64,000 bases of DNA from Exiguobacterium indicum HHS 31 (GCF_001939065.1 NZ_MPSZ01000001.1:1426001-1490000); one strand, 5' to 3'. Positions 21,444 to 30,771 are shown, counted from the first letter of the stretch. Made by a program: numbers and translations. Notes: generated from the letters alone by a model not told the origin.

Positions 21444-22784
21444 TTATTCCGATCGTTTGATGAAATCGAGACAGTCTTGTGACGACCCCGTGAACAGGAC
21501 CGCTGGATCGCCTTCGAGCACATGGACTTCGAGCGGTTGACGGGAAACGAATTCGTCCTGCAACAGATGCCGTGGTGCACGAATCACGACCGCTTCCGCA
21601 TAGGTAGCAATCTCAAGTAACTTCGGTTCAATCAAGCGATAGACACTCAATCGCGTCCACTGCCCGGATTCCTGTGAACGTTCCTGTAGCGATTTCCCGT
21701 GACGTTGTCGTGTCAGTTCGCATAAACCCATCTTCGTAAACCCATAGACTTCGATTTGCTTCGTCTCGAGCGCTGCCCGTTCTTTAAGGAGTTGGGTCAC
21801 CCGTGTCTGACCTTTACTTGAGCCACGTAAGAAATCGATCGCAATCATGCCACTGATGTTGCGCAATCGTAATTGCCGCATGACTTCGACAGCAGCCGCT
21901 TCATTTATCTGGTCAAACGTCCGCTTTTGTTCCTTGACGGAAATCGTCTTCCCACTGTTGACGTCGATGACAGTCATCGTCTCGACTTCTTCAATCAAGA
22001 GATACGCTCCTCCGTCGAGCCAGACGACGCGTTGCATCGCCTTCTCGATCGCCCCGTCGATTGCTTCCATCTCGGGTAAGCGCCCTTTTCGTAGCGACCG
22101 TTCGACGGACAGACCGAGTAGTTCGAGTCGTTCCTTTTCCTGACGCGTCATGACGAGTGCTTCCATGACGTGCGGAAGACGTTTCGCTTCTTGGACGATC
22201 AGTGCCTCGTCTTGTTCAAGACGCGGTGCCTGCATGAGTTCTTTATGTCGTGTCCGTAACGACTGCAGCTCTTGCTTCAATTCGTCGATTGATGCTTTTG
22301 CTGCCTCCGTCCGGTAGAGAATTCCTTCTTCTTCTGTTGTCGTCAATTGTTCCGCCAGTTGACGCTGGACGACGAGATCCAGCTTTCGACTGAAACGGAT
22401 GCGTCGACCGTACGGGAAATAAACGAGATAACGTCCACCATAGGTGATGTTTTGCGTCACTTTGTGTTGTTTCGGTGCAACGCCCTCTTTGACGACCTGG
22501 ACGAGTAACGTCTGTCCGACCTGGACGGCTTGTCCGATCGTCGGTACGTCCGGATAACGGTGCAACGCTTCAATCGTCTCATTTAGCGGTAAGTAAAGCG
22601 GTGTACCGTCGGTCGCAATCAAAAAGGCTGCTCCGAGCGTCGGATGCAACCGGTCGACCTTGGCATAGACGAAAGTGCCAACCCGAATCTCGTCACGCAT
22701 CCGCTCATGGTATTCAATCAATCGACCGCCTTCGACCAATGCCAATCGTTCAAGCGAAGCGGTCTGTTCACTAATCCATCGCAT
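21444..22784 (-). CDS. rng: Ribonuclease E/G family endoribonuclease (RNase G-like)
   Basis: 446 aa. An N-terminal S1 RNA-binding domain (GTFVYAKVDRLHPTLGAAF near 36-54) is followed by the RNase E/G catalytic region. The metal-binding aspartates are in VIDVNSGKTISVKEQ and MIAIDFLRGSS, and RNISGMIAIDF and GLCELTRQRHGKSLQE are conserved. The family trims rRNA and turns over mRNA. The zinc-link CPxC motif that normally follows the SLQE segment is absent; only two scattered cysteines remain in the whole protein. RBS GGAGGG precedes ATG 22784. It replaces spoIVFA-spoIVFB of the B. subtilis order. Confidence 0.9.
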   Translation of the reverse strand: MRWISEQTASLERLALVEGGRLIEYHERMRDEIRVGTFVYAKVDRLHPTLGAAFLIATDGTPLYLPLNETIEALHRYPDVPTIGQAVQVGQTLLVQVVKEGVAPKQHKVTQNITYGGRYLVYFPYGRRIRFSRKLDLVVQRQLAEQLTTTEEEGILYRTEAAKASIDELKQELQSLRTRHKELMQAPRLEQDEALIVQEAKRLPHVMEALVMTRQEKERLELLGLSVERSLRKGRLPEMEAIDGAIEKAMQRVVWLDGGAYLLIEEVETMTVIDVNSGKTISVKEQKRTFDQINEAAAVEVMRQLRLRNISGMIAIDFLRGSSKGQTRVTQLLKERAALETKQIEVYGFTKMGLCELTRQRHGKSLQERSQESGQWTRLSVYRLIEPKLLEIATYAEAVVIRAPRHLLQDEFVSRQPLEVHVLEGDPAVLFTGSSQDCLDFIKRSE

Positions 22785-22796
22785 ACTGATCCCTCC

Positions 22797-22840
22797 AAAA
22801 AAATTAGACTAGGCGCGACGATGTCGTCCTAGTCTAATTT
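22797..22840 (-). terminator. Terminator after minD
   Basis: Minus-strand AAATTAGACTAGG and CCTAGTCTAATTT form a perfect 13-bp stem, with an inner pairing (CGAC with GTCG), followed by a T-run. It ends the mre-min unit just before rng, with the T-tract ending next to the rng ribosome site. Confidence 0.88.
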
Positions 22841-22847
22841 CCCATTC

Positions 22848-23696
22848 TTATTTCATCCCAAGCATCTTCTTCAATTTGACGAAGAACCCTTTTTGCGGTT
22901 GTTCATTTAAATCAAGCAGTGGTACAGATTCTCCGAGAATCCGGCGGGCAATGTTCCGGTAGCCGAGTCCAGCCCGGTTATCCGGATTCATCGTCACAGG
23001 CACACCACGGTGGGAAGCGGCGATGACTTCTTCATCATCGATGATCAAACCAAGCAGATCAATCGAAAGGATACGCATGATTTCATCGATGTCGAGCATA
23101 TCACCAGATGCCATCATGTGTGAACGCACCCGGTTGATGACGAGTTTCGGAACGATGTTACGTTCTGAACGCTCGAGCATTCCGATGATCCGGTCCGCAT
23201 CTTGAACGGCTGCTTTTTCCGGTGTCGTCACGACGACGGCTTCATCGGCCCCAGCGATCGCATTCATGAAGCCTTGTTCGATTCCTGCAGGGCAATCAAT
23301 CAAGACGAAGTCGTATTCGAGTTTCAGTGTATCGATGATTGCCTTCACCTGTTCGGGTGTGACGGAGGACTTATCCTTTGATTGAGCAGCAGGCAACAGA
23401 TACATCTCTTCAAAACGTTTATCGCGGACGAGTGCTTGGTGCAATTTACATTGCCCTGTCACGACGTCAACGATGTTATAGATACTCCGGTTATCGAGAC
23501 CAAGCACGATATCCAGATTACGTAACCCGATATCCGTATCAACGAGACAAACGGAATGTCCCATCAATGCAAGTGCTGTTCCGATGTTTGCAGTCGTCGT
23601 TGTCTTTCCGACGCCACCTTTACCGGATGTGACGACGATGGCGCGTCCCATGTTCGTCTTCGCCTCCATATGTACCTGTTCTTTCACTTGTTCCAT
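22848..23696 (-). CDS. minD: Septum site-determining ATPase MinD
   Basis: 282 aa. ParA-type ATPase with deviant Walker A SGKGGVGKTTT, D..G.RNLD (DTDIGLRNLDIVLG), DCPAGIEQG, and a C-terminal amphipathic membrane-targeting end FFVKLKKMLGMK. It recruits MinC to the membrane to block polar division. ATG 23696 has GAGGG eight bases upstream. A GTG at 23705 overlaps the minC stop but lacks spacing. The canonical MGRAIVV start is 15 residues inside; it also has GGAGG 11 bases upstream, so the N-terminal extension may not be real. Confidence 0.93.
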   Translation of the reverse strand: MEQVKEQVHMEAKTNMGRAIVVTSGKGGVGKTTTTANIGTALALMGHSVCLVDTDIGLRNLDIVLGLDNRSIYNIVDVVTGQCKLHQALVRDKRFEEMYLLPAAQSKDKSSVTPEQVKAIIDTLKLEYDFVLIDCPAGIEQGFMNAIAGADEAVVVTTPEKAAVQDADRIIGMLERSERNIVPKLVINRVRSHMMASGDMLDIDEIMRILSIDLLGLIIDDEEVIAASHRGVPVTMNPDNRAGLGYRNIARRILGESVPLLDLNEQPQKGFFVKLKKMLGMK

Positions 23697-23701
23697 ATCC
23701 G

Positions 23702-24376
23702 TCACCCTCTTTCACTATCAATCGCAAACTGATCCATCCGCGCGAGCGGAACGGTTTGAAGGCGGGAGAATTCGACCCCGTCTTCACCTAAAAATGCACA
23801 ACCCATATCGAGAGCAGGAATTGGCGCGTCCTCCGGTTCCTCATGGACGGTGCCAGCGACCGCAATCCACTTCGGTTGCAACACGCTCGCCGCGATGACG
23901 GCTTCCGTATTGCCACCTTTCCCCGCATGAACGGTCCCCCGTAACGCACCGAGACAATAGATACTTCCTGTCGCATGAACGACCGCCCCCGGATTGATAT
24001 CTCCGATGATGACGATCGAGCCTTCGACGTCTAATACGTGCCCACTGCGTGCCGTGCCACCGAAATAGTGGAACGTTCGCTCTCCGTACAAGGCTTTTGC
24101 CTCGTCCTTCGTGATGCACTCACTGTCATAACCTTTGAAAGAGAAGGAATCATGTCGCGCGACGATAGATTCGACGGCCGTCAACACCCCTTCATCGACA
24201 TAACGTCGACCGAAGAAGAAGGTGATCGGTACGGCGCGTCCGTTCTCGACGGATTTGTCCGCAAGCGTCAACTCTAAATCGTCAAGAAATTCATCCACAC
24301 TGCACCTTTCATTCACATAGACGGCGAGGCCACCACGATGACCTTTCATCGTTACATAACGTTTACGCTCAATCAT
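23702..24376 (-). CDS. minC: Septum site-determining protein MinC
   Basis: 224 aa. FtsZ polymerisation inhibitor delivered to the membrane by MinD. A variable N-terminal domain (GHRGGLAVYVNERCS) is followed by the beta-helix C-terminal domain with VVHATGSIYCLGALRGTVHAGKGGNTEAVIAAS. ATG 24376 with GAGGATG upstream, overlapping the end of mreD. Followed by minD with a 4-bp-type junction. Confidence 0.95.
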   Translation of the reverse strand: MIERKRYVTMKGHRGGLAVYVNERCSVDEFLDDLELTLADKSVENGRAVPITFFFGRRYVDEGVLTAVESIVARHDSFSFKGYDSECITKDEAKALYGERTFHYFGGTARSGHVLDVEGSIVIIGDINPGAVVHATGSIYCLGALRGTVHAGKGGNTEAVIAASVLQPKWIAVAGTVHEEPEDAPIPALDMGCAFLGEDGVEFSRLQTVPLARMDQFAIDSERG

Positions 24377-24379
24377 GAC

Positions 24380-24883
24380 TCATCCTCTTTTCTCGTCAAG
24401 GGTCGACTGCACGAGTCGGGTCATCGGATAATACAGGATGATGATCCCGATCAACTGCGCAACCAGACTCCTTGGAATGATCTGTGTCGCGAGTTCCTGG
24501 AAGGATACCCCGACACCAACGACCGAAGCCGTGAAGAAATATATATCGAGTTCATACAAAATGGCACTGAACGTGAACGTGACAAGAATCGTTAATACGT
24601 TCTCCTTTACATATTTTAGCACGAAGCTACTAAAAAGCGGAATGGCGGATAACGCAAATAAGTAAATGCCGATGATATCCGAATAGACGAAATCATACAA
24701 CAATCCGAAGACGAGTCCGAATCCGAGTGCCTGTTCGAGTTTTCCATATCGACCAAGGAACATCAAACCGATCAATGTCGCATGAATGACATACGGCGAT
24801 CCATCTCCGAGAGGTCCTGCGAACAGCGTTCCTTCCAAGATGAAAAGAAGGAACACGGCGAAAAACAACTTAACGTTATTCAC
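24380..24883 (-). CDS. mreD: Rod shape-determining membrane protein MreD
   Basis: 167 aa, with five or so hydrophobic segments covering nearly the whole protein, as in MreD. Part of the MreBCD elongation complex in the membrane. I chose GTG 24883, because GGGAGGGG lies six bases before it and the frame further upstream lies inside mreC. The start overlaps the mreC stop by 8 bp (GTGAATAA). Confidence 0.92.
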   Translation of the reverse strand: MNNVKLFFAVFLLFILEGTLFAGPLGDGSPYVIHATLIGLMFLGRYGKLEQALGFGLVFGLLYDFVYSDIIGIYLFALSAIPLFSSFVLKYVKENVLTILVTFTFSAILYELDIYFFTASVVGVGVSFQELATQIIPRSLVAQLIGIIILYYPMTRLVQSTLDEKRG

Positions 24884-25760
24884 GAGTGTCCCCTCCCTTA
24901 TCGGTCTCAGCGAAAGGTTCCTTCGCTTCGCGTTCAATCACGAAGACATGACCGAACTGTTCGAAGTCTGCTGCCGGTTTGACGTATGCGATTTTTGAAG
25001 CCCCATACTGATCGGATTTCACTTCCGTGATTTTTCCAATGACGATCCCACTCGGATACTTTCCACCAAGACCTGACGTCGTGACGGTCTGCCCTTTTTT
25101 CAGCTTCGCGTCGTTCGGAATTTTCGTGAACTTGAGTAATTTCGTTTCTTCATCAAACCCCTCGATCGTACCGAAAACACCTTTTCCCTTCGTATCGTCA
25201 GCCGTTGCCGAGACGTTATTCGTCCGACTCGTATCCGACATCAACTGTACGAGAGACGTATAGGCGCTCGCTTGGATGACGCGACCAATTAGTCCGTCTG
25301 CTGTTACAACGGCCATGTTCGCCTTGACACCCTTTTGTTCACCGATGTTGATCGTCACGAACCGTTGCCATTCAGATGCCGTCCGACCAATCATCTCTGC
25401 CGGTAACAACTTGTAGTCGCGGATCGATCCGTTCAGGTCGAGCATATCCTTCAATTCTTTATTCTCACGCTCAAGATCACGGACTTTGACCGCATTACCA
25501 GCATAGTCATTCAATCGTGATTTCAAGTGTTCGTTCTCTTTGTAAACGTCACGCACTTCTCTAATCGAAGTGACCGTATCATCAATCCAGCCAATCGGTG
25601 TCGCGAAAAGGCGTTGACCGACGCCCGCGGTATCACGCACGAAGCTTTGATACCAGTGGGATTGGTTACGCCCTTGCAGCGAAATGCCGATCAAAATCAC
25701 CAAAAGGAGAAAACTAAGGAGTGTGATGAGCAGTTTTCGATTGTTTAAAAATCGCTTCAT
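24876..25760 (-). CDS. mreC: Rod shape-determining protein MreC
   Basis: 294 aa. One N-terminal membrane segment (LLITLLSFLLLVILIGISL, about 9-27), a coiled-coil stretch (about 65-105), then the beta-rich outer domain with DGLIGRVIQAS and VTTSGLGGKYPSGIVIG. It links cytoplasmic MreB to wall synthesis enzymes. ATG with GGGATGAGCG upstream. Order mreB-mreC-mreD as in most rod-shaped Firmicutes. Confidence 0.96.
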   Translation of the reverse strand: MKRFLNNRKLLITLLSFLLLVILIGISLQGRNQSHWYQSFVRDTAGVGQRLFATPIGWIDDTVTSIREVRDVYKENEHLKSRLNDYAGNAVKVRDLERENKELKDMLDLNGSIRDYKLLPAEMIGRTASEWQRFVTINIGEQKGVKANMAVVTADGLIGRVIQASAYTSLVQLMSDTSRTNNVSATADDTKGKGVFGTIEGFDEETKLLKFTKIPNDAKLKKGQTVTTSGLGGKYPSGIVIGKITEVKSDQYGASKIAYVKPAADFEQFGHVFVIEREAKEPFAETDKGGDTRE

Positions 25761-25774
25761 CGCTCATCCCATCC

Positions 25775-26809
25775 TTATCTTTTTTGCGAGATGCCTGATT
25801 TCGAACGAAGGACATTCATCATCTCGAGTGATTTTCCTGTACCGATTGCGACACAATCGAGTGCATTTTCTGCAACGAGTGTCAAAATACGTGTTTCGTC
25901 TTCGATGACAGCATCGAGGTTCTTTAAGAGAGCCCCACCGCCAGTCAGAACGATACCGCGGTCCATGACGTCTGCTGATAATTCAGGAGGTGTCTGCTCA
26001 AGCGTGTGCTTGACACCCGCAAGAATCGCATCGACCGTATCTGAAAGTGCATCACAAATTTCGGCACTTGTGACTTCAATCTGTTTTGGAAGACCTGTCA
26101 CGAGATCGCGTCCACGGATCTCCATCGTTTCATTTTCTGATTCTTCATCGATGCGTGCGTAACCGATTGTCATTTTCAACGTCTCAGCTGTCCGCTCCCC
26201 GATCATCAGGTTGTACTTCGACTTGATGTAACGAATGATGGATTCATCCATCTCGTCTCCACCGACACGAATCGATTGACTCGTGACGATACCACCGAGT
26301 GAGATAACAGCAACTTCCGTCGTACCACCACCGATATCAACGACCATCGAGCCTGTTGGTTCTGAAACCGGAAGACCTGCACCGATTGCTGCTGCAAATG
26401 GTTCTTCAATCGTGTACGCTTCACGCGCTCCCGCAAGTTTCGCTGCATCTTCAACCGCACGTTTTTCGACCGATGTGATCCCACTTGGTACACAGATCAT
26501 GACGTTTGTTTTTGAAGAGAACAAACCTTTTTTCTTCGAAGCTTGATCCATGAAGTATTTGATCATCGTAGCGGTTGTTTCATAATCCGCGATAACCCCG
26601 TCTTTCATCGGGCGTCGTGCTGTCACGTTACCCGGCGTACGACCGATCATGTTTTTCGCTGCGTTACCGACCGCTTCAATTTTTCCTGTATCCGTACGGA
26701 AAGCGACGACGGACGGTTCGCGGACGACGATTCCTTGCCCCTTTACATACACGAGCGTGTTAGCCGTACCTAAGTCAATGCCGATTTCACGGCTGAATGA
26801 TCCAAACAT
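25775..26809 (-). CDS. mreB: Rod shape-determining protein MreB
   Basis: 344 aa actin-like filament protein. Phosphate 1 motif [14 protein letters not shown] near 10-23, [15 protein letters not shown], phosphate 2 [18 protein letters not shown], and adenosine motif [13 protein letters not shown]. Organises lateral wall growth. ATG with GAGGGG upstream. Its -10 TATAAT lies at 26847-26852. Confidence 0.97.
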   Translation of the reverse strand: MFGSFSREIGIDLGTANTLVYVKGQGIVVREPSVVAFRTDTGKIEAVGNAAKNMIGRTPGNVTARRPMKDGVIADYETTATMIKYFMDQASKKKGLFSSKTNVMICVPSGITSVEKRAVEDAAKLAGAREAYTIEEPFAAAIGAGLPVSEPTGSMVVDIGGGTTEVAVISLGGIVTSQSIRVGGDEMDESIIRYIKSKYNLMIGERTAETLKMTIGYARIDEESENETMEIRGRDLVTGLPKQIEVTSAEICDALSDTVDAILAGVKHTLEQTPPELSADVMDRGIVLTGGGALLKNLDAVIEDETRILTLVAENALDCVAIGTGKSLEMMNVLRSKSGISQKR

Positions 26810-26846
26810 TATTCAAAAAACCCCTCTCTGAGAATACACTTCACTA

Positions 26847-26852
26847 ATTATA
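26847..26852 (-). promoter_or_regulatory. Probable -10 element of the mreBCD-minCD promoter
   Basis: Perfect TATAAT on the minus strand 38 bp before the mreB ATG, in the 162-bp gap after radC. No good -35 at 16-18 bp (CTTTCC is poor), so the assignment rests on the -10 alone. Confidence 0.45.
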
Positions 26853-26926
26853 ACGGAAAAGCCTTCATTGGAAAGCGTTAAAACGTTACAGCTTGTTTAC
26901 AGTTCGCCTTAGAAAACACACAAAAA

Positions 26927-26967
26927 AACGTCTGATGGAAAGAAACGAAACTTTCCCTTCAGACGTT
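26927..26967 (-). terminator. Terminator after radC
   Basis: Minus-strand AACGTCTGA, bulge, GGGAAAG, loop TTTCGTTT, CTTTCC, TCAGACGTT, then a T-run of seven. It lies 5 bp beyond the radC stop. Confidence 0.88.
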
Positions 26968-26971
26968 ATTC

Positions 26972-27625
26972 TTACATAAATCCGCGCTGTTTCATACTAA
27001 TAAATTGTCCGTGCCCGATGATGATGTGGTCAAGACAACTGATTCCAATGAGCCGTCCTGCCTCAACGAGCCGCTCTGATACCTCGATATCCTCTCGACT
27101 CGGTGTCGGATCACCCGACGGATGATTATGCACAGCGATGAAATTCGCAGCCGAACAACGAATCGCTTCCCGGAAGACGTCACGCGGGTGGACGATCGAC
27201 GTGTTCAATCCTCCAATGAATAACGTTTTTTTCGAAACGACCTCATTTTTCGTATTCAAATACAGACAGATGAAGTGTTCTTGTTGATAAAGACGCATCT
27301 CTTCTAACAACAGCTCCGCTGCGTCTTCCGGTGAACGAATCGTTGGTCGCACCCACTTCGGTTCCGTGACGAGACGACGACCCAGTTCTAGTCCCGCCAT
27401 GATTTGTAATGCCTTCGCCTTTCCGACCCCTGGTGCTTTTTCGAGTCCTCCGACTCCAGCCGCTTCGAGTTCGATCAGCGAAGGATAGATATGCAGTAAT
27501 TCTTCCGCGATTTCAAGCGGGGTCCGGTCCCGTGTCCCACTTCGGACAAGACACGCGAGCAGTTCGACTGTCGTCGCTTGTGCCAAGCCTTTCAACTGAA
27601 CCATATCCTTCGGCCATTCAATCAC
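26972..27625 (-). CDS. radC: RadC family protein (MPN/JAMM domain)
   Basis: 217 aa. N-terminal helix-hairpin-helix-like region (GGLEKAPGVGKAKALQI), then the JAMM metal motif HNHPSGDPTPSREDIEVS and C-terminal DHIIIGHGQFIS. The biochemical role of RadC is unsettled. An upstream extension of 54 codons overlaps maf and has no family similarity. GTG 27625, with GAGAGG nine bases before it and 25 bp after the maf stop, is the likely start. The maf-radC-mreB order matches B. subtilis (ysxA). Confidence 0.92.
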   Translation of the reverse strand: MIEWPKDMVQLKGLAQATTVELLACLVRSGTRDRTPLEIAEELLHIYPSLIELEAAGVGGLEKAPGVGKAKALQIMAGLELGRRLVTEPKWVRPTIRSPEDAAELLLEEMRLYQQEHFICLYLNTKNEVVSKKTLFIGGLNTSIVHPRDVFREAIRCSAANFIAVHNHPSGDPTPSREDIEVSERLVEAGRLIGISCLDHIIIGHGQFISMKQRGFM

Positions 27626-27650
27626 AGCATCCGACCTCTCTGTTTCAGAA

Positions 27651-28226
27651 TTACGCAAACATCGGCTTGATTTTAAACGACGCGAGACGTTTCGTGATCT
27701 CGTGTATGGGCAATCCAACGACATTATAATAATCGCCCTCAATCGCCTCGACGAATAGCCCTCCCATCGCTTGGATACCATAGCCACCCGCTTTATCGTA
27801 AGGCTCGTTCGTCGCGATATACCCTTCGATCCACTCGTTTAACAATGCACCAAAACGAACGTGTGTCGTCACGTCGAACGTCTCCTCCTTTTCACCAAAG
27901 CGAATCGTCACGCCTGTCACGACTTCATGAGCGCGTCCTGACAGACGCGCAAGCATCGCCCGTGCCTCAGAACTATCTGCTGGCTTCTCAAGAATCATGT
28001 CATCAATCGCGACGACCGTATCCGCAGCCAAAATGACGCCGTCTATCGTAATCGCTCTCGCTTTCTTTTGCGATAGATAACGGACGTACTCATGCGGTGA
28101 CATCGGAAATGGTGCCTCTTCGACGACATTCGCAGGTACGACTTCGTGAGGGATTCCAATTTGCTTTAGAAGTTCCGTCCGGCGTGGTGAAGCCGAGGCA
28201 AGGATCAAGTGTGGTTGCGTTACCAT
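27651..28226 (-). CDS. maf: Maf nucleotide pyrophosphatase (dTTP/UTP type)
   Basis: About 191 aa. It begins PHLILASASPRRTELLKQIGI, the Maf signature with SxSPRR, followed by VILAADTVVAIDDMILEKP and AGGYGIQAMGG. Maf hydrolyses non-canonical or methylated nucleoside triphosphates and can inhibit septation. GTG 28235 is an alternative start; the ribosome site GGAAAG is weak for both. It ends next to radC. Confidence 0.94.
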   Translation of the reverse strand: MVTQPHLILASASPRRTELLKQIGIPHEVVPANVVEEAPFPMSPHEYVRYLSQKKARAITIDGVILAADTVVAIDDMILEKPADSSEARAMLARLSGRAHEVVTGVTIRFGEKEETFDVTTHVRFGALLNEWIEGYIATNEPYDKAGGYGIQAMGGLFVEAIEGDYYNVVGLPIHEITKRLASFKIKPMFA

Positions 28227-28290
28227 TAGTATCACGTTCTTTCCCGTTAATTTCGAATCGGATAATTCGAGTCATCGTATAGTCTAACAA

Positions 28291-28323
28291 AAAACAAGCG
28301 GTCCCTAACAGAGTAGGAACCGC
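28291..28323 (-). terminator. Terminator after the pilO-like gene
   Basis: Minus-strand GCGGTTCCTA, loop CTCTGT, TAGGGACCGC with one mismatch, then TTGTTTTTT. It closes the minus-strand pilus gene run. Confidence 0.85.
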
Positions 28324-28333
28324 CAAACTCATC

Positions 28334-29056
28334 TTAATTTCCTGTCACATCGACAAATGGATCTGACTTTGGTGTTTTTTCTTTAAGCGGCGTCTGTTTA
28401 TCAGGCGTCAACTTCGTTAAATCCGGACGGTAATACGATTCAATTTCGACTGTGAAAGATAGCATTTCGTTTTCCAATTGAATTGCGCCACCGCCAGGTC
28501 CTTGTTCTTCTGGACCAGTCAACTGAATCTGTCGAAGAATCGTAATGCGATCTGTTCGCTCAATTTGTTTCAAGAAGGCCATCAATTCAAGATATGACGG
28601 TGCTTCAATCGTCAAAGAAGCTGGTAACGGTGTCGCATTTGCTGCGGGAGTAGTCGCTGTAGGCGTTGTCGCTTGATCCGATTCGGTCGCCATCGCTCCG
28701 TCAACAGCCGGTGTGGACGTTACGGGAGATTGTGGTGTACTCTCTTTCGACTGACCGAAAGTAATCGACTGCACTTTTACTCCAGCAATCTGACTTGCTG
28801 CGTTGATCGCATCGATGACATCATCATTCGATGCCGTCACCGGAACTTTTTGTTGTAGGAAACTCGATTCTGCCACGTCCACTTTTTGCTCATTTGCTTT
28901 TGCTTGCTCTAACGCCATTTGCTCTCGTTTGAGTGTCGCCTCTTTTTGTTGCAAGGTTTGATGTGTCATATACGTCGTATATCCAAAATACCCAATGCCA
29001 CCTAAAACGATGAGAATTGATAAAAAGAGAAGGAGGTAACTGCTATATCGCTTCAA
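28334..29056 (-). CDS. pilO: Type IV pilus assembly protein PilO-like
   Basis: 240 aa. One membrane segment at about 7-28, a coiled coil (about 35-65), a low-complexity Thr/Pro/Ala linker (about 105-150), and a folded C-terminal domain with SYLELMAFLKQIERTDRITIL, typical of PilO/GspM-like ferredoxin folds. With PilM and PilN it forms the membrane alignment complex of the pilus machine. The start is a TTG overlapping the TGA of the PilM-PilN gene, with GGAGGTG upstream. Confidence 0.85.
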   Translation of the reverse strand: MKRYSSYLLLFLSILIVLGGIGYFGYTTYMTHQTLQQKEATLKREQMALEQAKANEQKVDVAESSFLQQKVPVTASNDDVIDAINAASQIAGVKVQSITFGQSKESTPQSPVTSTPAVDGAMATESDQATTPTATTPAANATPLPASLTIEAPSYLELMAFLKQIERTDRITILRQIQLTGPEEQGPGGGAIQLENEMLSFTVEIESYYRPDLTKLTPDKQTPLKEKTPKSDPFVDVTGN

Positions 29057-30771
29057 TTTTCAGGCACCTCCTCAACTTCTGTCGAGATGACTTCTCCTGA
29101 AGGATCATCCGGTGTTTGACCGTCCCCTTCAATTTCTGGCTCAGATGGCTTATCTTCTTTCGGTACTGCCGGGTCTGCCTCATTGGTCTCTCCCTTAACA
29201 ACCTCCTCAGGATTGACTTCCATAGAAAACTGACCGATATATCGCGGTTCTTCTGTCTTCGTGTCATCATTCGGAGTAATTTCCGTCGTTGGAATCTCTT
29301 GACCGGTCGCCGGATCAACCGTTGTCGTTGTCACGACATCTGTTTTTTCATTCATCGTTTTTGTCGTAACGCTTGCCAGTGTCGTACCGGAGAACACTTT
29401 ATCGGTCAGCAACTCTCGGTAAAAATCATTCAGCTCATCGAGTGTCTCAAACTGAGCCGTCATAGCAACGGTATCATCCGCTCCATATGCGTACTGAAGA
29501 ATGTATCCGCGTTCTGGTAAGTAACGTGTGATTCGCTCAAGTGTTGGAACAGCTGGCTTAGGTGCTTCTTCTAGCGACTCGACCGTCTGTTTCAATTGAA
29601 CGACTTCTTGTTTAGACGACTGATCGGATTCGGATTGTAATTGTCGGACGATTTGAATCTGATCGTCTACGGATTCCACTCGGTTAGCGAACTGATCCGT
29701 TTGCCAATATAAATAACCACCAATCAATCCACCAAATAATAATAAAATCAGCGAAGCGACAAGCGGATATTTCGGTGCCTCGTCACTTTCCGGTAAAAGA
29801 TTGATACGATCTGGTCGCGCAGTGGCTAGACCGACGATCGGTAAGTAAATGCGTGGAACCGATTGACTATCGATCGTCATCATGTCCGGTACTTCATCTA
29901 ACTGAAGATCAAAGTTCGTTCGGAATCGTGTCGCTAATTCATCTCGAAACGGGAAGTCTCCCGCAAGGACAACCGTCTTGATTTCGCGGCTTTCTCGAGC
30001 GAGCGAGAAGCGGTAAAAGTCTAGCACACGCGAAAATTCTAACAGCATTTCATCCAAGACGAGTTCGACTGTCTGATCATCCGATCGATAGCGATAATGC
30101 AATTGATCCTCGATCACGTCTACATCCCAAGCATCTGCTGAAAACGTATCCACTGAGCGAATCAGGCGTGGTACACGATCTTCGATGATAATCAATTGAT
30201 GGTTCGTCGCGTTCGCATTCCAAATCAGTAGCGTATCGGTATCTGCTGCCGGATAGTGCGCTTCAAGACCAAAGTAGGTAGACAGTGGTTGTGGCTCCGC
30301 TGCCACTAATCGAAGATGCTTTTGTTTAAACAATTGCGTATATTGTTTCAGTGCTTCGTTCGGTGCTGCATATAGCATGATTTCACGTTTTCCACCATCT
30401 TCAAGGACAGTGTAGTCGAAGTATGGTTCTTCAAAAGGAAGGACAATGCTATGACCAATCTCCATGAATAGATAACCCCGGATCTGATTCGTCGCAATCG
30501 TCTCCGGAATATCGAGTTTCCGCGCAAGGACGAGTGAACCATCCAGCGCAAGAACGGCTTTAGATCCGCGAGGAACTTTCAACTTCGTCAATAGACTATC
30601 AAAAATCAGATCGAGCGACGCTTCCGGTTGAAGCCATCCACCCTGTAACGTACCTGCCGGCAGAGATACGACAGCACGTCGTTTCAAGACCCCTTTTTTG
30701 ACAACCGCACCAAAAATAGCGACGTCCGTAAAATTAAAATAAACATATGTACCTTTACGCCGTTGCGTCAT
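29053..30771 (-). CDS. PilM-PilN fusion, type IV pilus membrane alignment protein
   Basis: 572 aa. Residues 1-320 look like PilM, an actin-like cytoplasmic protein (KAVLALDGSLVLARKLDIP, VLAGDFPFRDELA). INLLP follows at 323-327, the motif with which PilN normally binds PilM, then a membrane segment at about 337-355, a coiled coil and a PilN-like outer domain (LERITRYLPERGYILQ). The last 60 residues are acidic and Pro-rich. One chain thus joins two proteins that are separate in most species. ATG with GGAAG upstream. Confidence 0.85.
   Translation of the reverse strand: MTQRRKGTYVYFNFTDVAIFGAVVKKGVLKRRAVVSLPAGTLQGGWLQPEASLDLIFDSLLTKLKVPRGSKAVLALDGSLVLARKLDIPETIATNQIRGYLFMEIGHSIVLPFEEPYFDYTVLEDGGKREIMLYAAPNEALKQYTQLFKQKHLRLVAAEPQPLSTYFGLEAHYPAADTDTLLIWNANATNHQLIIIEDRVPRLIRSVDTFSADAWDVDVIEDQLHYRYRSDDQTVELVLDEMLLEFSRVLDFYRFSLARESREIKTVVLAGDFPFRDELATRFRTNFDLQLDEVPDMMTIDSQSVPRIYLPIVGLATARPDRINLLPESDEAPKYPLVASLILLLFGGLIGGYLYWQTDQFANRVESVDDQIQIVRQLQSESDQSSKQEVVQLKQTVESLEEAPKPAVPTLERITRYLPERGYILQYAYGADDTVAMTAQFETLDELNDFYRELLTDKVFSGTTLASVTTKTMNEKTDVVTTTTVDPATGQEIPTTEITPNDDTKTEEPRYIGQFSMEVNPEEVVKGETNEADPAVPKEDKPSEPEIEGDGQTPDDPSGEVISTEVEEVPEN

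Noticed and set aside
27626-27787. Upstream extension of radC
   Set aside because: It overlaps maf, has no RadC similarity, and a good GTG start with a ribosome site lies downstream.
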